From: Desmodus rotundus
Taxonomy: Eukaryota; Chordata; Mammalia; Chiroptera; Phyllostomidae
NCBI RefSeq assembly: GCF_022682495.2
Contig: NC_071398.1
Coordinates: 87,335,398-87,399,397 of the forward strand
DNA length: 64,000 bases
Direction of reading: 5' to 3'
The translations under genes and the position numbers were made by a program. Under the pieces are notes generated by a model. It ran no database searches. It was not told the origin of the DNA and saw only the letters and a list, made by a program, of their open reading frames with translations. Every line of letters begins with the position of its first letter. Position 1 is the first letter of the stretch. Shown in pieces: positions 25,680 to 37,664 of the stretch.

Positions 25680-25800
25680 GATCAGTTTGTTCATCAGACA
25701 TGTTTCGATTGTGGTGTGTCAGGCATTTTACTAGATATTGGGAATAAAGGTATAAAAAAGTTACTGCATTCGCCCTAGAGGAGAAATGTATAGGCAACCA
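25680..25800 (-). repeat. L2 3'-end fragment, reversed
   Basis: CATTGATCAGTTTGTTCATCAGACATG, GTGTGTCAGGCATTTTACTAGATATTGGGAATAAAGG resemble reversed terminal L2 text. Confidence 0.5.
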
Positions 25801-26009
25801 CGTACTAATAATTACCACGGGGTAGGAGCCACGAGGGAGACATAAAGGAGGTACATCTTGTGCCTTGATGCACAGAAATGGAGTTACTAAATATAATTGG
25901 ATGAACTGGGGGGGACTGCATAGAGAAGATGATATCCCTGACTTTCTTTCCCATTTTACATTTAATCTGATAGCATTGATCCGAAAAAATATTCAGTCTT
26001 ATAGGATCC

Positions 26010-26470
26010 ATCTTCAGTGTATCCAGAATCCACCCGCTTCTCACCTGCTCATCATCCCTTTCTATGCCACCGGTAGCTCCCACCTGGATCATTCAAAAGC
26101 CTCCTAACTTGTCTCCTGCTTCCTCCTTTGCTTGATATGAAGTCTGAGCTCAACTAAGATGCCAGAATAATCCTTTGAAACAAGTCATAGGATATCACTT
26201 CTCTGCTTAACCGCTTCCTGATGTCTTCCCATTATTTTCAGAGTAAAAGTTAAAGTCTTTGAAATAGCATTAAGGGTTCCACATGATCTAGCCCCCCCTT
26301 ACCCTAACCTCTTCTCTTTCTATTCTGTCTTCTCTCACTCCACTCCAGCCTCCTACCCCTCAGTGTTCCTCCCACACAAGGCACACCCTGCCCCAGGGCC
26401 TTTGCACTGACTGTTCCCGCCTTTAGGAATGCTTTTTTCCCAGATACCTACCTACCTCCATTCCTAATAT
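26010..26470 (+). repeat. L2 LINE 3' portion
   Basis: CAGAATCCACCCGCTTCTCACC, CACCTGGATCATTCAAAAGCCTCCTAAC, TTAACCGCTTCCTGATGTCTTCCCA, GGGTTCCACATGATCTAGCC and CCAGGGCCTTTGCACTGACTGTTCCC are classical L2 phrases in sense order. Confidence 0.7.
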
Positions 26471-26702
26471 CTCCAACTCTTTTTAACATCATTAATGTCA
26501 TAGGTTTTAATATTTTAAAATACAAACAACATATTAGTTTCATGAATACAACATAATGATTCCATATTTGTGTATGTTGTGAAACAAACACCACAGTAAG
26601 TCTAGTTTAGGTACATCTGTCAACGTACATAGTTACACAATTTTTTCTTGTGATGAATACTTATAAGATCTACTTTTGGGAACTTTTAGATATGCAGCAC
26701 AG

Positions 26703-26929
26703 CCCTGACCGGTGTGGCTCAGCTGAGTGGGTGCTGTCCCACAAAGTGAAAGGTCGCAGTTTCAGTTCCAGGTCAGGGCACATGCCTGGGTTGCGGGTTC
26801 GGTCCCCAGTCTGGGTGCGATTGATGATGTTTCTCTCTTGCATTGCTGTTTCTCTCCTTCTCTTTCTCCCTCTCTTCCTCTTTCTCTAAAAATAAATAAG
26901 TAAAATCTTTAAAATAAAAAAATAAGCGA
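26703..26929 (+). mobile_element. VES-type bat SINE inside an old L1
   Basis: CCCTGACCGGTGTGGCTCAG head, CACATGCCTGGGTTGCGGG body, CT-rich segment and AAAAATAAATAAGTAAAATCTTT tail. The 9-bp flank GCAGCACAG occurs at 26694-26702 and again at 26930-26938. A box and B box are altered (AGTTTCAGTTCC), so pol III activity is unlikely. Confidence 0.9.
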
Positions 26930-27093
26930 GCAGCACAGTATTATTAAGCATAGTCGCCATGCTGTACACTCTGTCCCATGACTTACTGGCTATAACTGCA
27001 GGTTTGTTCCCTTTGACTCTCTTCGCCCACCCACTTTGCCTCCTCCCCCCCCCCACCTCTGGCAACCATCCATCCGTTTTCTTTCTCTATGAG

Positions 27094-27433
27094 CTTCCTT
27101 CCTCCTTCCTCCCTCCCTCCCTACCTCCCTTCCTCCCTCCCTCCCTATCTCCCTTCCTTCCTTCCTTCCTTCCCTCCTTCCTTCCTTCCCTCCCTTCCTC
27201 CCTTCCTCCCTTCCCCCCTCCCTCCCTTCCTTCCTTCCTTCCCTCCCTCCCTCCCTCCCTCCCTCCCTTCCCTCCCTCCCTCCTTCCCTCCTTCCTTCCT
27301 TCCTTCCTTCCTCCCTCCCTCCCTCCCTCCTTCCCTCCTTCCTTCCTTCCTTCCTTCCTTCTTTCCCTCCTTCCCTCCTTCCCTCCTTCCTTCCTTCCTT
27401 CCTTCCTTCCTTCCTTCCTTCCTTCCTTCCTTC
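27094..27433. repeat. (CCTT)n/(CCCT)n polypyrimidine tract, about 340 bp
   Basis: Strand-pure C/T sequence made of CCTT, CCCT and CTTT units, with purines only at isolated positions. Its reading frames (poly Leu-Pro-Ser one way, Lys-Glu-Gly the other) are composition artefacts, not genes. Such tracts can form triplex (H-DNA) and are length-unstable. Confidence 0.97.
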
Positions 27434-27988
27434 TTATTCCACATATAAGTGAGACCATCCAGTATTTATCTCTCTCTGACTTATCTCACTTAGTAAAATG
27501 TCCTCAAGGTCCATACGTGTTGTGCGATGCTTCTGTTTGACTGGAATAAAAGTGTTCCTGGCTTTGGGATGCTATGTAATTTAAGGCCTATGAAAAGTGA
27601 ACATGTTCTAGATACTTTTATATCCAAGAGAGACAGCGGTTTCCTTATCCTACATAGAACCAGTGGGAAAGCCCACAGGCTTCTAGCGGTTCTGGTCGTG
27701 CAGTGGGGCAGTGGGGCAGTGACGCATCGTCAGTGGCCTGGGAAGGAGGACTAATAGAAACTGACCAAGTAAGAGCACTCTTCTTATTTCAAACAAGCAG
27801 ATGCAGCCTTACAAAAAAGTTCCCCCAGTTTTATAAGCATTGTAAGCTGTGGAATTATTAGAAGTGGTGGTTATATAGCAATATGCTGAAGCTGGATCTC
27901 ATAAAACAGTACTTCCTTACCACAAATAGAGGAAGTGTTAGAAATATAATTTGATAAGTTGCCTCTAGAACCCCTACATTGCCAAATA

Positions 27989-28020
27989 AACTGTAGGTTC
28001 TCCTGATGGAACCTACAGTT
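27989..28020. repeat. Perfect 12-bp inverted repeat with 8-base loop
   Basis: AACTGTAGGTTC, loop TCCTGATG, then GAACCTACAGTT. Neighbouring bases give no larger inverted repeat and no obvious target duplication, so I cannot assign it to a transposon family. Confidence 0.85.
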
Positions 28021-29851
28021 GGAAGCGCTATAAGATGAAAGCATGGAACTCAGAAGTGTTGTTTCAGAAGTTCTTGGGAAATGTGGAAGTTCTAGAATTT
28101 AATATTTGATAAATATCCTATGATTAATCCATTTCTCCTATTATCTTTGTGAATCTTTGCAAGTATCCCTCATTCAACACTTCCAGTTGGGTCAGAAACA
28201 ACTTGAGGTGTATACGTCTCATCTTCGCCTCGCTGGACCTGTGCACTCTAAAAATACATTTCATTTGTCCACATGTGGCACCCGTGAATAGTATGATAGT
28301 CTCACATTTTTTAAAGTGCTGGGTATTTCATCCCACAAAGCGGTCACCTCTGTGACCTGTCCCCTATTGGACAGCCTAACAGTTTGAAGGGATTTTTAAA
28401 GTAGAGAAAAATAAATTGGTTATGATAATTGGCTGTTTTTTTTTTTTCTCATTCCCTGGAATTTTCTACCTTCTGTTATTCAAAATGTAGGAGCAGCCAA
28501 CTTTTATATCTGAAGGAAAATAAGATAAGGAGGGTAGAGAGAGGGGAGCTTGGGAATCATTAAAGCCTTTGAGAGCTTTGTTATGAGCCCTGAAGATGTT
28601 ATAATCAGACCTAGGTAAAGGTCCGTCTCACTCCCCACTCTGAGCACTGGTTGAATGTGAGCAATAATGAAGCTGGGTTTGCAATCATTATCAAATCAAA
28701 AATAATAAGGAACACTTGCAAGATACCTGTAGAGGTATTTGGATTTGCCATTTCTTCTCTCTGCCTTTTCTCGCCTTCCTGAGTATCCCTTACCCCTTTA
28801 GTACTCATTATAACGCAGGCTACATAAAATTACCAAACCAAGGTAAAATAGAAACCCATTATAACACAGCTGTCTGTTTAATGGATATAGACAAAAATAG
28901 ATCAAATCATGTTCTCTGAAGCATAAAGTGCTAGCATACATGCTACATGTGAAAGCCAGCCTGCTGGAGGAAATTAGCAGTGGAAGGGAGGGGGCTCCAT
29001 TTCATTGTCTGTCTGGGTAGCGTTCTTTCCTCTTTCCGTAGTCTGAGCAGATGCTCTGGACCGCTCGGACTGCTGCAGAGACGGGTGGAGGCGTGCGTGC
29101 CCATCAGGCCGCCTTTCTAGACACTGGTCAGAAGCATTTGCTGCAGGGATATTAAAATATTGGTCTTTGACTTGCCTCTCACAATGGACACTTGCTGTGT
29201 TTTACTTTTACACTCAGAGGAGTTGTTTTTCCCTAATTCTAAATCTGCAATCAGTGGCCACAGCAGGGGAGACAAAGTCCACGCATTTCTGATCTCGTGT
29301 GTATGACACCCAGGGTCAACCCTCATACTCTTCTAGGGGGAGAGCTGGCCTGTCCTGCTGTTACTTTCTTAATATTTCCATCGTTCCTTCTTTTATCTCG
29401 GGTCTTTTCTTTCTGTTTCTTTGGCAGCCTCATTACAGTGTGGCCAAGTTAGTTGAAATACAATGGCACGCCTAGAAGACAGAGCATGTGTCACTGCGGT
29501 AGAACGTGGCAGTGCTTCCCTGGGTTTGGGAACGGTGGCCGTGAACACTTGCTTCTGCGCAGTGGACACGGTGCATTATGGGACCTGCTCCGCTACCTTG
29601 ACTTGTTGAAATTGAGTGGGGGGAAATTTGGGGGTTTGCATTCTTTTCCAAAAATGCATGGTTGCTTTTGCTTTCTTTTCCTGAAAATTTTTCTACACAT
29701 TCATAAAAGAATAAAAGCATAATTCTGTGCGGTCCAATGTAAAGATGGAGCAAAGGAAGGGCGTTCTATGGGCCAGGCTGTCTAATAGAAATATAACCCA
29801 AAACACAAATGCAAGCCACATATGTAACTTCAGTTTTTCTTATTTTTATTC

Positions 29852-30000
29852 TTCTTTCTTTCTTTCTTTCTTTCTTTTTGTTCAAGTACAGTTGTCTCCA
29901 TTTTCCCTCTACCACTCCCCCCAACCCCAGTCATCCCCACCTCCCACCCTCAATCCTATCCCCCTTTGGCTTTGTCCATGTGTCCTTCATACTAATAATG
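29852..30000 (-). mobile_element. Bat LINE-1 3'-end fragment, reversed, with CTTT tail
   Basis: A (CTTT)n run at 29852-29877 in place of the reversed poly(A), then GTTCAAGTACAGTTGTCTCC, CCACTCCCCCCAACCCC and CCCTTTGGCTTTGTCCATGTG. This is the reversed 3' tip of a bat L1 subfamily, truncated to about 120 bases. Confidence 0.65.
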
Positions 30001-31889
30001 TTATTAGCCTTATTAAAGAAGGGAAAGCAACAGGTGAAATTAATTTTAATAATATATTTTACTTAACCCAGTATATCTAAACTACTATCATTTTGAATAA
30101 TATATAATTTGTAATTGAGGTATTCTATATTGCTTTTGTAATACAATGTCAATATCTGGTAAATATTTTATACCCACAAAACATCATCAATCAGACTGGC
30201 CATCTTTGAAGTCTCCAATAGCCAGAATGGCAGTGGCCACTGAAGTGGACAGCACAGCTGACGACTGGTATCCTAACACAGATCAGAGTCTATACCATGG
30301 GACGGAGACTAAGAATCTCTGGCAGTAATCTGTTCGAAAACAAAGCTGCTTCTTCTGTGCTGATGCTGTAGATTGTGCTTTGCCTCCCAGAATTTTATCG
30401 TCCTCAATTGATATCATTTCAAAGAATTCGAAAACAGAAGCGTAAAAGGCTAATTGCAAAGGCAGTGGAATAAATGTGTAGATTAATATTACGTACTGTT
30501 TTCCCTGTCTGCAGTAGTTCTTGGAGAACATCTTTGCACGTTATATTGCTGTCTCTCCTGCCTACATTTCATCCTTGTCAAAGTGAGCAGCTATCCGTGG
30601 ATTGTCAATTATTTCAGAAGATTTCTGTAAATGTTGACCACCCACGCCCAAGCAATTCTACCTGGGGGAGTTACCTCGGTGAGAGAAACTTCTGAAAACA
30701 ATTTCCCCTTTAAAAAAGAAGTTGGAAATATAATTTTCCTGGATCTGCTTAGACCATATTGAATATTTTCTCCATTTCATTTGCAAAGTTTAAATATGAT
30801 ATTTTTAAATGGATAGAGCATATATTCAGAGCAAGTGCACGAACCTCTGAAAATGATGTCAACAAGGAAGGACAAAATGAAGACTTGTTTTCCTCTCACA
30901 CCTGTAGTGGTCAGGTCTCATCTTCCTCTTCTCCAAAAGTCCCCAGCTGCTCACCTACAACTTGTGCTGACACCAACCTGGTAATGCTCCTGATCAGAGA
31001 CTGGGGCAGCCCGAGGTTCCCAAATAACTTTTTCCTCTGACGTTTGTAGACAAAAAGAATAGTGTCTGGGACCTCTTGCAGTAGAATTCCCAATGTGCTT
31101 ACATTGCAAGAACACAAGCTGGATTTAACAGCTTTCAATTTGAAAACAATCACCTTTAGTTTAGCTAATGAACTCAATATTTACGCATCAATATGTGTGA
31201 TTTCAATATGTTGATAAATTTAGGGTAAATAGTTTAAAGAAAAAGCAGTGGATTTTAGATTCACTGTAAAGTTACTACTCCGTAAACTTTTGTGGGGAGA
31301 TATTTTGAGATCTTTGTGATTGTTCCTTTCACCCTAGAACTCTCGATTTAAATTTTACTTATTTACATCAGTACAGACTCACAGATTGCTGCTGTAACCA
31401 GTGGCTTATACTCTGTTAAAGTCATCTTTTATTTTGATCTCTAAGTTGTCCCAGCCTTGGCCATGGGAGAGCCTTCAAGCTGTCTTTTGGGTCTTCTGGC
31501 ATATCCTCAAAATTGGGGGGGCGGTTTTTTTGCTTTCTGGCACAAGCAGATGTTTGAGGCTCACCTTAAACAGTTTCTCTGCCCTATCTCTGGAATCACT
31601 CCTTTCTCCAAGGAATCATGGTTTCCTTTAGTGGATGGTGGTGTTTAGAAATGAAGAAGTGGGTGCTCGTCACCAAGTAGACAGAGCTAAGGAATGTATT
31701 TTATATGTATGCATTACATATTTCCATCTATATTTATTTCATATCTATATACCTTGAAAACCATGGATTCGTACTGACATCTCTAATTCCAATCTAGCAC
31801 ATAAGTTCCTTCTAGTTTTCTGCAGCTTTACATTCGTCATTCTTTTCTCTTATAGAGATTGCTGTTAATCTCATTATACATAGTATATG

Positions 31890-32090
31890 TATTTTTCTTC
31901 TGTTTCATTTTTCAAATTGCGTATTGGTTTCAGGTGTACAGCTTAGTGGTTAGACAATCAGATACTTTACAAAGTGTTCCCCTTGGTATTTCCAGCCCCC
32001 CGACTGACACCATACAGAGTTATCCCAATATTATTGACTATATGTGTATTAACATGATATATAATACTTTCAAATTTTTAGAAGCTATTT
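31890..32090 (-). repeat. LINE-1 3'-end fragment, reversed
   Basis: TTGGTTTCAGGTGTACAGCTTAG, GACAATCAGATACTTTACAAAGTG and GGTATTTCCAGCCCCCCGACTGACACC are typical of reversed L1 3' UTR, related to the piece at 9755. Confidence 0.6.
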
Positions 32091-32867
32091 AAAATCATGA
32101 TATTAATATTAGTATTATTTTCTTGACATTGTTTTTATTAAAACTATTGTGCTTAATCTTTATACAATTATGTTATTATGCAGGGTGTTAAGCAGTAGAG
32201 AGATTGCTAACTAAAAAAAGCAGTTTAGACTAAGGAGACCTTATGAATATTACATATACTTCTGTGAAAACCAAAGAAAAACATCATGTACTGTTCTGTC
32301 AAGATAATGTGGCACTTAGTAATTACTTTAGGTTTTTTTTTTTAAACCTGGTCGGTAAAGAGCGTCATTTGAATTGTTCTTTTTAACAGTACAGTCAAAC
32401 AGTACAATGAAATGTCAATACTTCAGAAAATGAATTAATGGTAATTGTCAGGAATTACAGTCTAGGCAACCTCTGAAAGTAGAATGCAAAGTGGGCCTCA
32501 AATTATTTTTACAGATGTGATGCTTCCAACTCATCTACCTGCTTTGAATATTTAACTTTTCTCAAGTCAGTAAGGGATAAAAGCATCTGAGAAAAGCAAG
32601 TTAAAACCCCGCTGTCAAAGGGACAGGAGCCAGCATTGGCCAAGATGGGAAAAGCCTCTTCGGTTCCACTCCTGGGAAAGCAAATTACTGAGCAGCCATG
32701 GAATCCTAAATGCTCCGCTTTGCTTCAGGTTCCCTTGAGAATGTCCCTTAGGGAAAGGACTTGCTATCCATGTTATTCTGCCCACATCAAAAGCAATGAT
32801 GAGATCTGCACATCAATAGAGTATTTTTTAAAGAAAAATTGAAGCTCTTCTAAGTCCTATCGAAATA

Positions 32868-33320
32868 CAGCAGCCCCCCTTATCCAGGGAAGATCCGTTC
32901 TAAGACCTCCAAGTGGATGCCTGAAAGGCACAGTTAGTACTGAGCCCTGTATATACTGTTGTTTTCCTATGTCTCCATACCTAAGACAAAGTTTAAACCT
33001 ACTCACGCGCTTCGGGGCCATTATTAAGTAGAACAAAGGTGACTTGAACACAAGCACTGTGATACCAAAATAGTCAATCTGGTAACTGAGACGGTTACTA
33101 AGTGACTAGTGGATGGAAAGTGTCTGTAGTGTGGACGCTGCACATCCCGCGTGGGTCAGCGGGAGTTTTCATTGTGCTACTCAGAATGCCACCCAGTTTC
33201 ATCTTTATGAGTCGTTTCTTTCTGGAATTTTCCATGTAATGTTTTCAGGCCATGGTTAACTGTGGATACTGAAACTAAGGAAATTGAAACTGCAGACAAG
33301 GGAGGGGGGGGTGGCTACTG
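32868..33320. mobile_element. Tigger-like (pogo/TcMar) non-autonomous DNA element, 453 bp
   Basis: Begins CAGCAGCCCCCCTTATCC and ends in the complement of CAGTAGCCACCCCCCCC, so the ends are inverted, and TA lies on both sides (32866-32867, 33321-33322). The interior text (GGATGCCTGAAAGGCACAG, CTGAGCCCTGTATATACTG, CCATGGTTAACTGTGGATACTGAAACTAAGG) resembles Tigger-family elements. No transposase frame remains. Confidence 0.75.
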
Positions 33321-34605
33321 TAATTAGTTGGTAATTGGAACAAACCTCACAGAGTTTCAGATAGAATTCCCCCCCCTAGTTAGGACTCCATGAGAGGGAC
33401 TGGCTTACCTAGAACGAGTGACTATTATTCATAGGTAATGGAGAACTACATGAGAAGGAATATTAGAGTCAATTCGAATAGAAAATATAGATAAGGCAGT
33501 GTAAGATCTGCGGGGAGAAAAAGGACTATTCAAGATGGTAGGATTGCCAGAAAAAAATGGCCTTGTACCAAAGTGAGAATGAGAAGGGAGTGATTCCAGG
33601 GACGTGATTGGTGAAGGTGCTTTGAGGGAGAGAAAATTTGCATTGCTGTCTGGCCACAGAGGACAGGCAGAGGAGCTGTTGCCAGATTTCCAAATCAGAC
33701 AACAAATTTACACTGCAAAGTCACTGCCAGCAAGTAAACAGAAAAATGTAGCTGGGAGGGTCACCTCTGGAAATGGACAATTTAGAATATTAGCCCATTG
33801 TGATTATTATTCATCTATTAATGATCAAAAAACAAGTTACCGGTAAGTTAGAATTGCTCTAAATTCGAGGGATTTCACGGGTGCATCCAGATAAATTAGG
33901 CAGCAGATTTAAAAATGGCACAATGAATGTTCAACCCTTTGGTGAGTGAGTGTGAGATTTCGTAGAAAACAGGATCCATGCAACAGCGTGGTTTAACATT
34001 GTATAGCCTCTCACGTATTAGCTGATACTCAGCAGTGTCATTTCAGGTAATCCCAGCTGGTGGGGAGACAAGTGACTTTCTCAGTGTGGAGCAGGCCCTT
34101 GTAGATGACATGCATCTTGGAATTTATTCCTTTATCAGAAGCCAGGGCTCGATTATGTCTTCGTGTTATGAAAGTTTGGCTCAGAAACAGATCAGAGGGA
34201 AATAGAAAATACGAGGAAATACTGCTCCTCACAAATCAGCTTTACTCTCTTGGCGAGATACGCTGCTGGCATTTGGTAGAGTCCTTCGGAGAAAAATAAT
34301 CTTTGAAATGCAGTTGATAAAGACCAAGCATTTAAAACACCTGCATTATTTAAACAGTTTTCAAACTGAGGACACTGAAAATTCTCTGTAGGTCACGTTA
34401 CCCTTTCTGTTACTAAGACGACTCCAATGAAAATGGACCTGAGGTAGAAAGAAGGAGACTTTCAGAGGTGAAATCATAAACACGTGGAAAATCAGGGCAG
34501 GGAGTTACCTTTCATTGCACCTCAGCGTAAAGTAGAATGAATTCCACTTTAGTAAATTAGAGGCGATTCAGAAATATTGACTCAAACATTCTCTATCATT
34601 TTTTC

Positions 34606-35161
34606 AGAATTTTTAAATTGAGGTTTAATTACATACAACCTTGATTTATTTCTGGGGTACAATATAATGATTCTATGTTGGTATGTATTACACAATGGTC
34701 ACCACAGTAAGGCAACATCTGTCAGCACATTTTTTTCTCGTTACATCATTTGTTTTTCCTTGTTACAAAATTTTTTTTCTTGTGTTGAGAGCTTTTAAGA
34801 TCTACTCTCTTAGCAACTTTCAGATATGGAATATGGTGTTATTAATGATAGTTGCCCTGCTAGATATTATATCCCCATGAGTTATTTATTTTATAACTGG
34901 AAGTTTGAATCTTTTGACTCCCTGACCACTTCAAGCTATTTCACCCCCTTCCTCTTCATCCCGCATCTCTGGAAACCACCAATCCCCTCTCTGTATCTAT
35001 GAGCTGTTAGGATTTTTTTTTTAGATTCTACATATAACTGAGATCACATGGTATTTGTCTTTTTGTATCTGACTTATTTCACTTAATGTCATCATGGTCA
35101 TCCATGTTGTTGCAAATGAGAAGATTTTATTTTTTATGGCTGACTAATATTCCATTTTTTG

Positions 35162-35196
<35 letters not shown>

Positions 35197-35815
35197 ACGC
35201 TTTCTTTTTGCATTCATCCATTGGTGGGCCCATAGATTGTTTCTGTATCTTGACTATTGTAAATAATGTGGCAATGAAAATGGGGGGGCATATATCTTTT
35301 GGGGTCGAGTTTTTAATTTTCAGACAAACACCCAGAAAAAGAATTGCCAGGTCCTATGGTAGCTCTGGTTTTAATTATTTGAAGAGCTTCCTTACTGTTT
35401 TCCATAGTGGCTGCACCCATTTAAATTCCCACCAAAGGTGCACAAGCGTTCTCTATTCTTCACATCTTCGCCAACACTTCTTATTTCTTATTTTTTTGAT
35501 AATAGCCATTCTAGCAGGCTTGAGGTGACATCTCATTGTGGTTTTGATTTGCATTTCCTCAAAGTTTAGTGATGTCGAGCACCTATTCATGTACCTATTG
35601 GCCATCTGTATGTTTTGGCAAAATGTCTATTCAGATCCTCTGCTGATTTTTACATTGGATTGTTTGTTTTCCTTTTTCTTTCTTTCTTTTTTGCTATTGA
35701 GTTGTATGGGTTCTTTATATATTTGGGACATTAACCACTTGTCAGATATGTGATTTGCAAATATTTTCTCCCATTACTTAGGTTGCATTTTCATTTCATT
35801 GACTCACGGTTCTTT
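34606..35815 (-). repeat. LINE-1 (L1M) 3' region, reversed, about 1.2 kb
   Basis: Long collinear run of reversed L1M text: GGGGTACAATATAATGATTC, CCACCAATCCCCTCTCTG, CTGACTTATTTCACTTAATG, GGCTGACTAATATTCCATT, TTACTGTTTTCCATAGTGGCTGCACCC, CATCTCATTGTGGTTTTGATTTGC and AACCACTTGTCAGATATGTG. The open frames inside (up to 120 codons on +) are antisense to L1 and not genes. It contains the TG microsatellite at 35165. Confidence 0.85.
35165..35192. repeat. (TG)14 microsatellite
   Basis: Fourteen uninterrupted TG units within the reversed L1M copy, a likely polymorphic site. Confidence 0.97.
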
Positions 35816-37664
35816 TTTATTTTCCTTCTATCATTAAAAATTAAAGACTCTTTCAAGGTATTGTTTACTTTGATATCTGGATAAGAAAGACTCCCATTGG
35901 AAATTGAAGTCTAATTCTGATACGTGTGTTGAGCAAATAAACAGCATTCCATAGAGAACTCTGCCTGCATGAGGTTGATTCAGGGCTGGGGATGCTGCCC
36001 GCTGAATCTGCACAGGGAAGGGTACAACATCAGCAACGGGAGATGCAAAAAGAACAGAAAAACTACTCAAAAATGTCTGCAACTCAAGAAAAATGAACAC
36101 TAAGCCCAGGGGTTGGTCCATAATAGATATTCAGTAGATGATTTTTGAAATCCGAACTTTACATTTTTCCATATTTGTACTTTTAATATGCTTGGACATA
36201 TGCGTTCATTATTTTATGTAGTTTTATCAGAATAAAAATATAATTTTATTTTCTTTATCTCTTTACTTATCACAATCATCATAGTAGAAAATAGTTCCTA
36301 TAGTTGATTGACTCCTCTAAACAATGATTTCTTAAATGACATTTATTAATCTCAATATTATGCTATTAAAAATGCGATTCAGAGAATATCTTCCTATATT
36401 CTCTCTTTTTCCCTTGGTGGAAATTCTTGCCCAGAACAAATTTCTATCAATTATTTACTTTCTTCAAGGGGCATGAACATTTCAGTGATTTTTAAAATTG
36501 GCTTATACACTGCCTTCTTTTTAGCTGTAGCAGCAGACACTGATATAGAACATATGCAAATATCAGCCACGTGTGAGGCCCTGAGAGTGTTTTCACGGGA
36601 AGAGGGCTGTGTCAGTCAACGGACCCAGGCTTCTTACTGGCCAGTCAGAAAGCACGCAGGAATCTAGTTTATTGCCATTACCATGTTGAGTACTTCCATG
36701 AGGAGAAAAAAGAAACAGACTAGGCTTACCATCTAGTTAGGAAAACTAAAACTCATCTTATTAAATTACTCTTACCAAAATTACTGCCCGAGATGCTCAG
36801 ATGTGAGTAGGTGGGAAGGAAGGGTAGACTTGGTAAGAAATAGGACAGTGATCCTCTCCCTTAAGAAATCTGCCAAGTTGTTGGTTGATTGGAGTCAGCG
36901 GAGGGATAAATACTCCCTCTGGGTACGAAAGAGCTTCCTATAAACTTCCTAAGTTGCAAGTTTCTAGAATAGTGAACTTTTCTCTTTCTTAGGGCATCCT
37001 ATCAACTTTATGTGATTTAGGAAAATCGCCTTCAAACAGTCAGTATATGGAAAGCACTTGTTTTTAAATTATCTTGCTATGATTTCCAGGGCCTTTTGGA
37101 TTATTTGAGATATCTAAAGAACCTGAGGACTATAGGGTTTGAAACCACTAGTGGGCAGGCAAATACTGTGCCTCTGTAATCATGAGACTCTGCTACTTTG
37201 AAAAGCTTTAGATGCTTAATAAGCGTTCGTAGTTGCTGAGAAATATGTTAGTGATTCTTCTAAAGTGAAAGTGTTAATGCTTCTTTAAAGGTTACATTCC
37301 ACAACGATGGTGAAGCCCAGGTTCTGGGTAGCCTAGTCAAGTACTGTCCTGCACAGTGATGAGAACAGTGGAACAGGGTAGGGGGCTGGTGGGGAGAAGG
37401 GAATGAAAAGGAAATTTGGTTTGAAAGATCTGTACGACAGACATGATGTTCCTCACTTTGAGGATCAAATATTAGTAGCATCATAGTCTTCTGAAAATAA
37501 TGAGAAGGCTCTAGAAAGACTAAAATGTTTGAAGACCCTACTTCAAATTTTTACTATGAATTGACCCAGCTGCATCTGCCTCCTGAGAGGAACGGAATCA
37601 TTCCATCAGAGTCAACTAGAAAGCAGACACTTTGTACTGGAGCATGACTCCAAAAACGCTTTTG

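Larger units (their letters stand above)
26500..27525 (-). repeat. Old LINE-1 (L1M) 3' end, reversed, interrupted by a SINE and a CCTT tract
   Basis: CATATTAGTTTCATGAATACAACATAATGATTCC, GATCTACTTTTGGGAACTTTTAG, then after the SINE GCATAGTCGCCATGCTGTACA, and after the pyrimidine tract TATTCCACATATAAGTGAGACCAT and GACTTATCTCACTTAGTAAAATGTCC are successive parts of a reversed L1M 3' region. The VES SINE at 26703-26929 and the expanded tract at 27094-27433 lie within it. Confidence 0.7.

Noticed and set aside
27087..27540. Long frames of up to 193 codons rich in Leu/Pro/Ser or Lys/Glu/Gly
   Set aside because: Produced by the CCTT/CCCT tract, which lacks stop codons in several frames. No start context or domain.
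35166..35528. 120-codon plus-strand frame
   Set aside because: Antisense reading of an old L1 3' region including the TG repeat.
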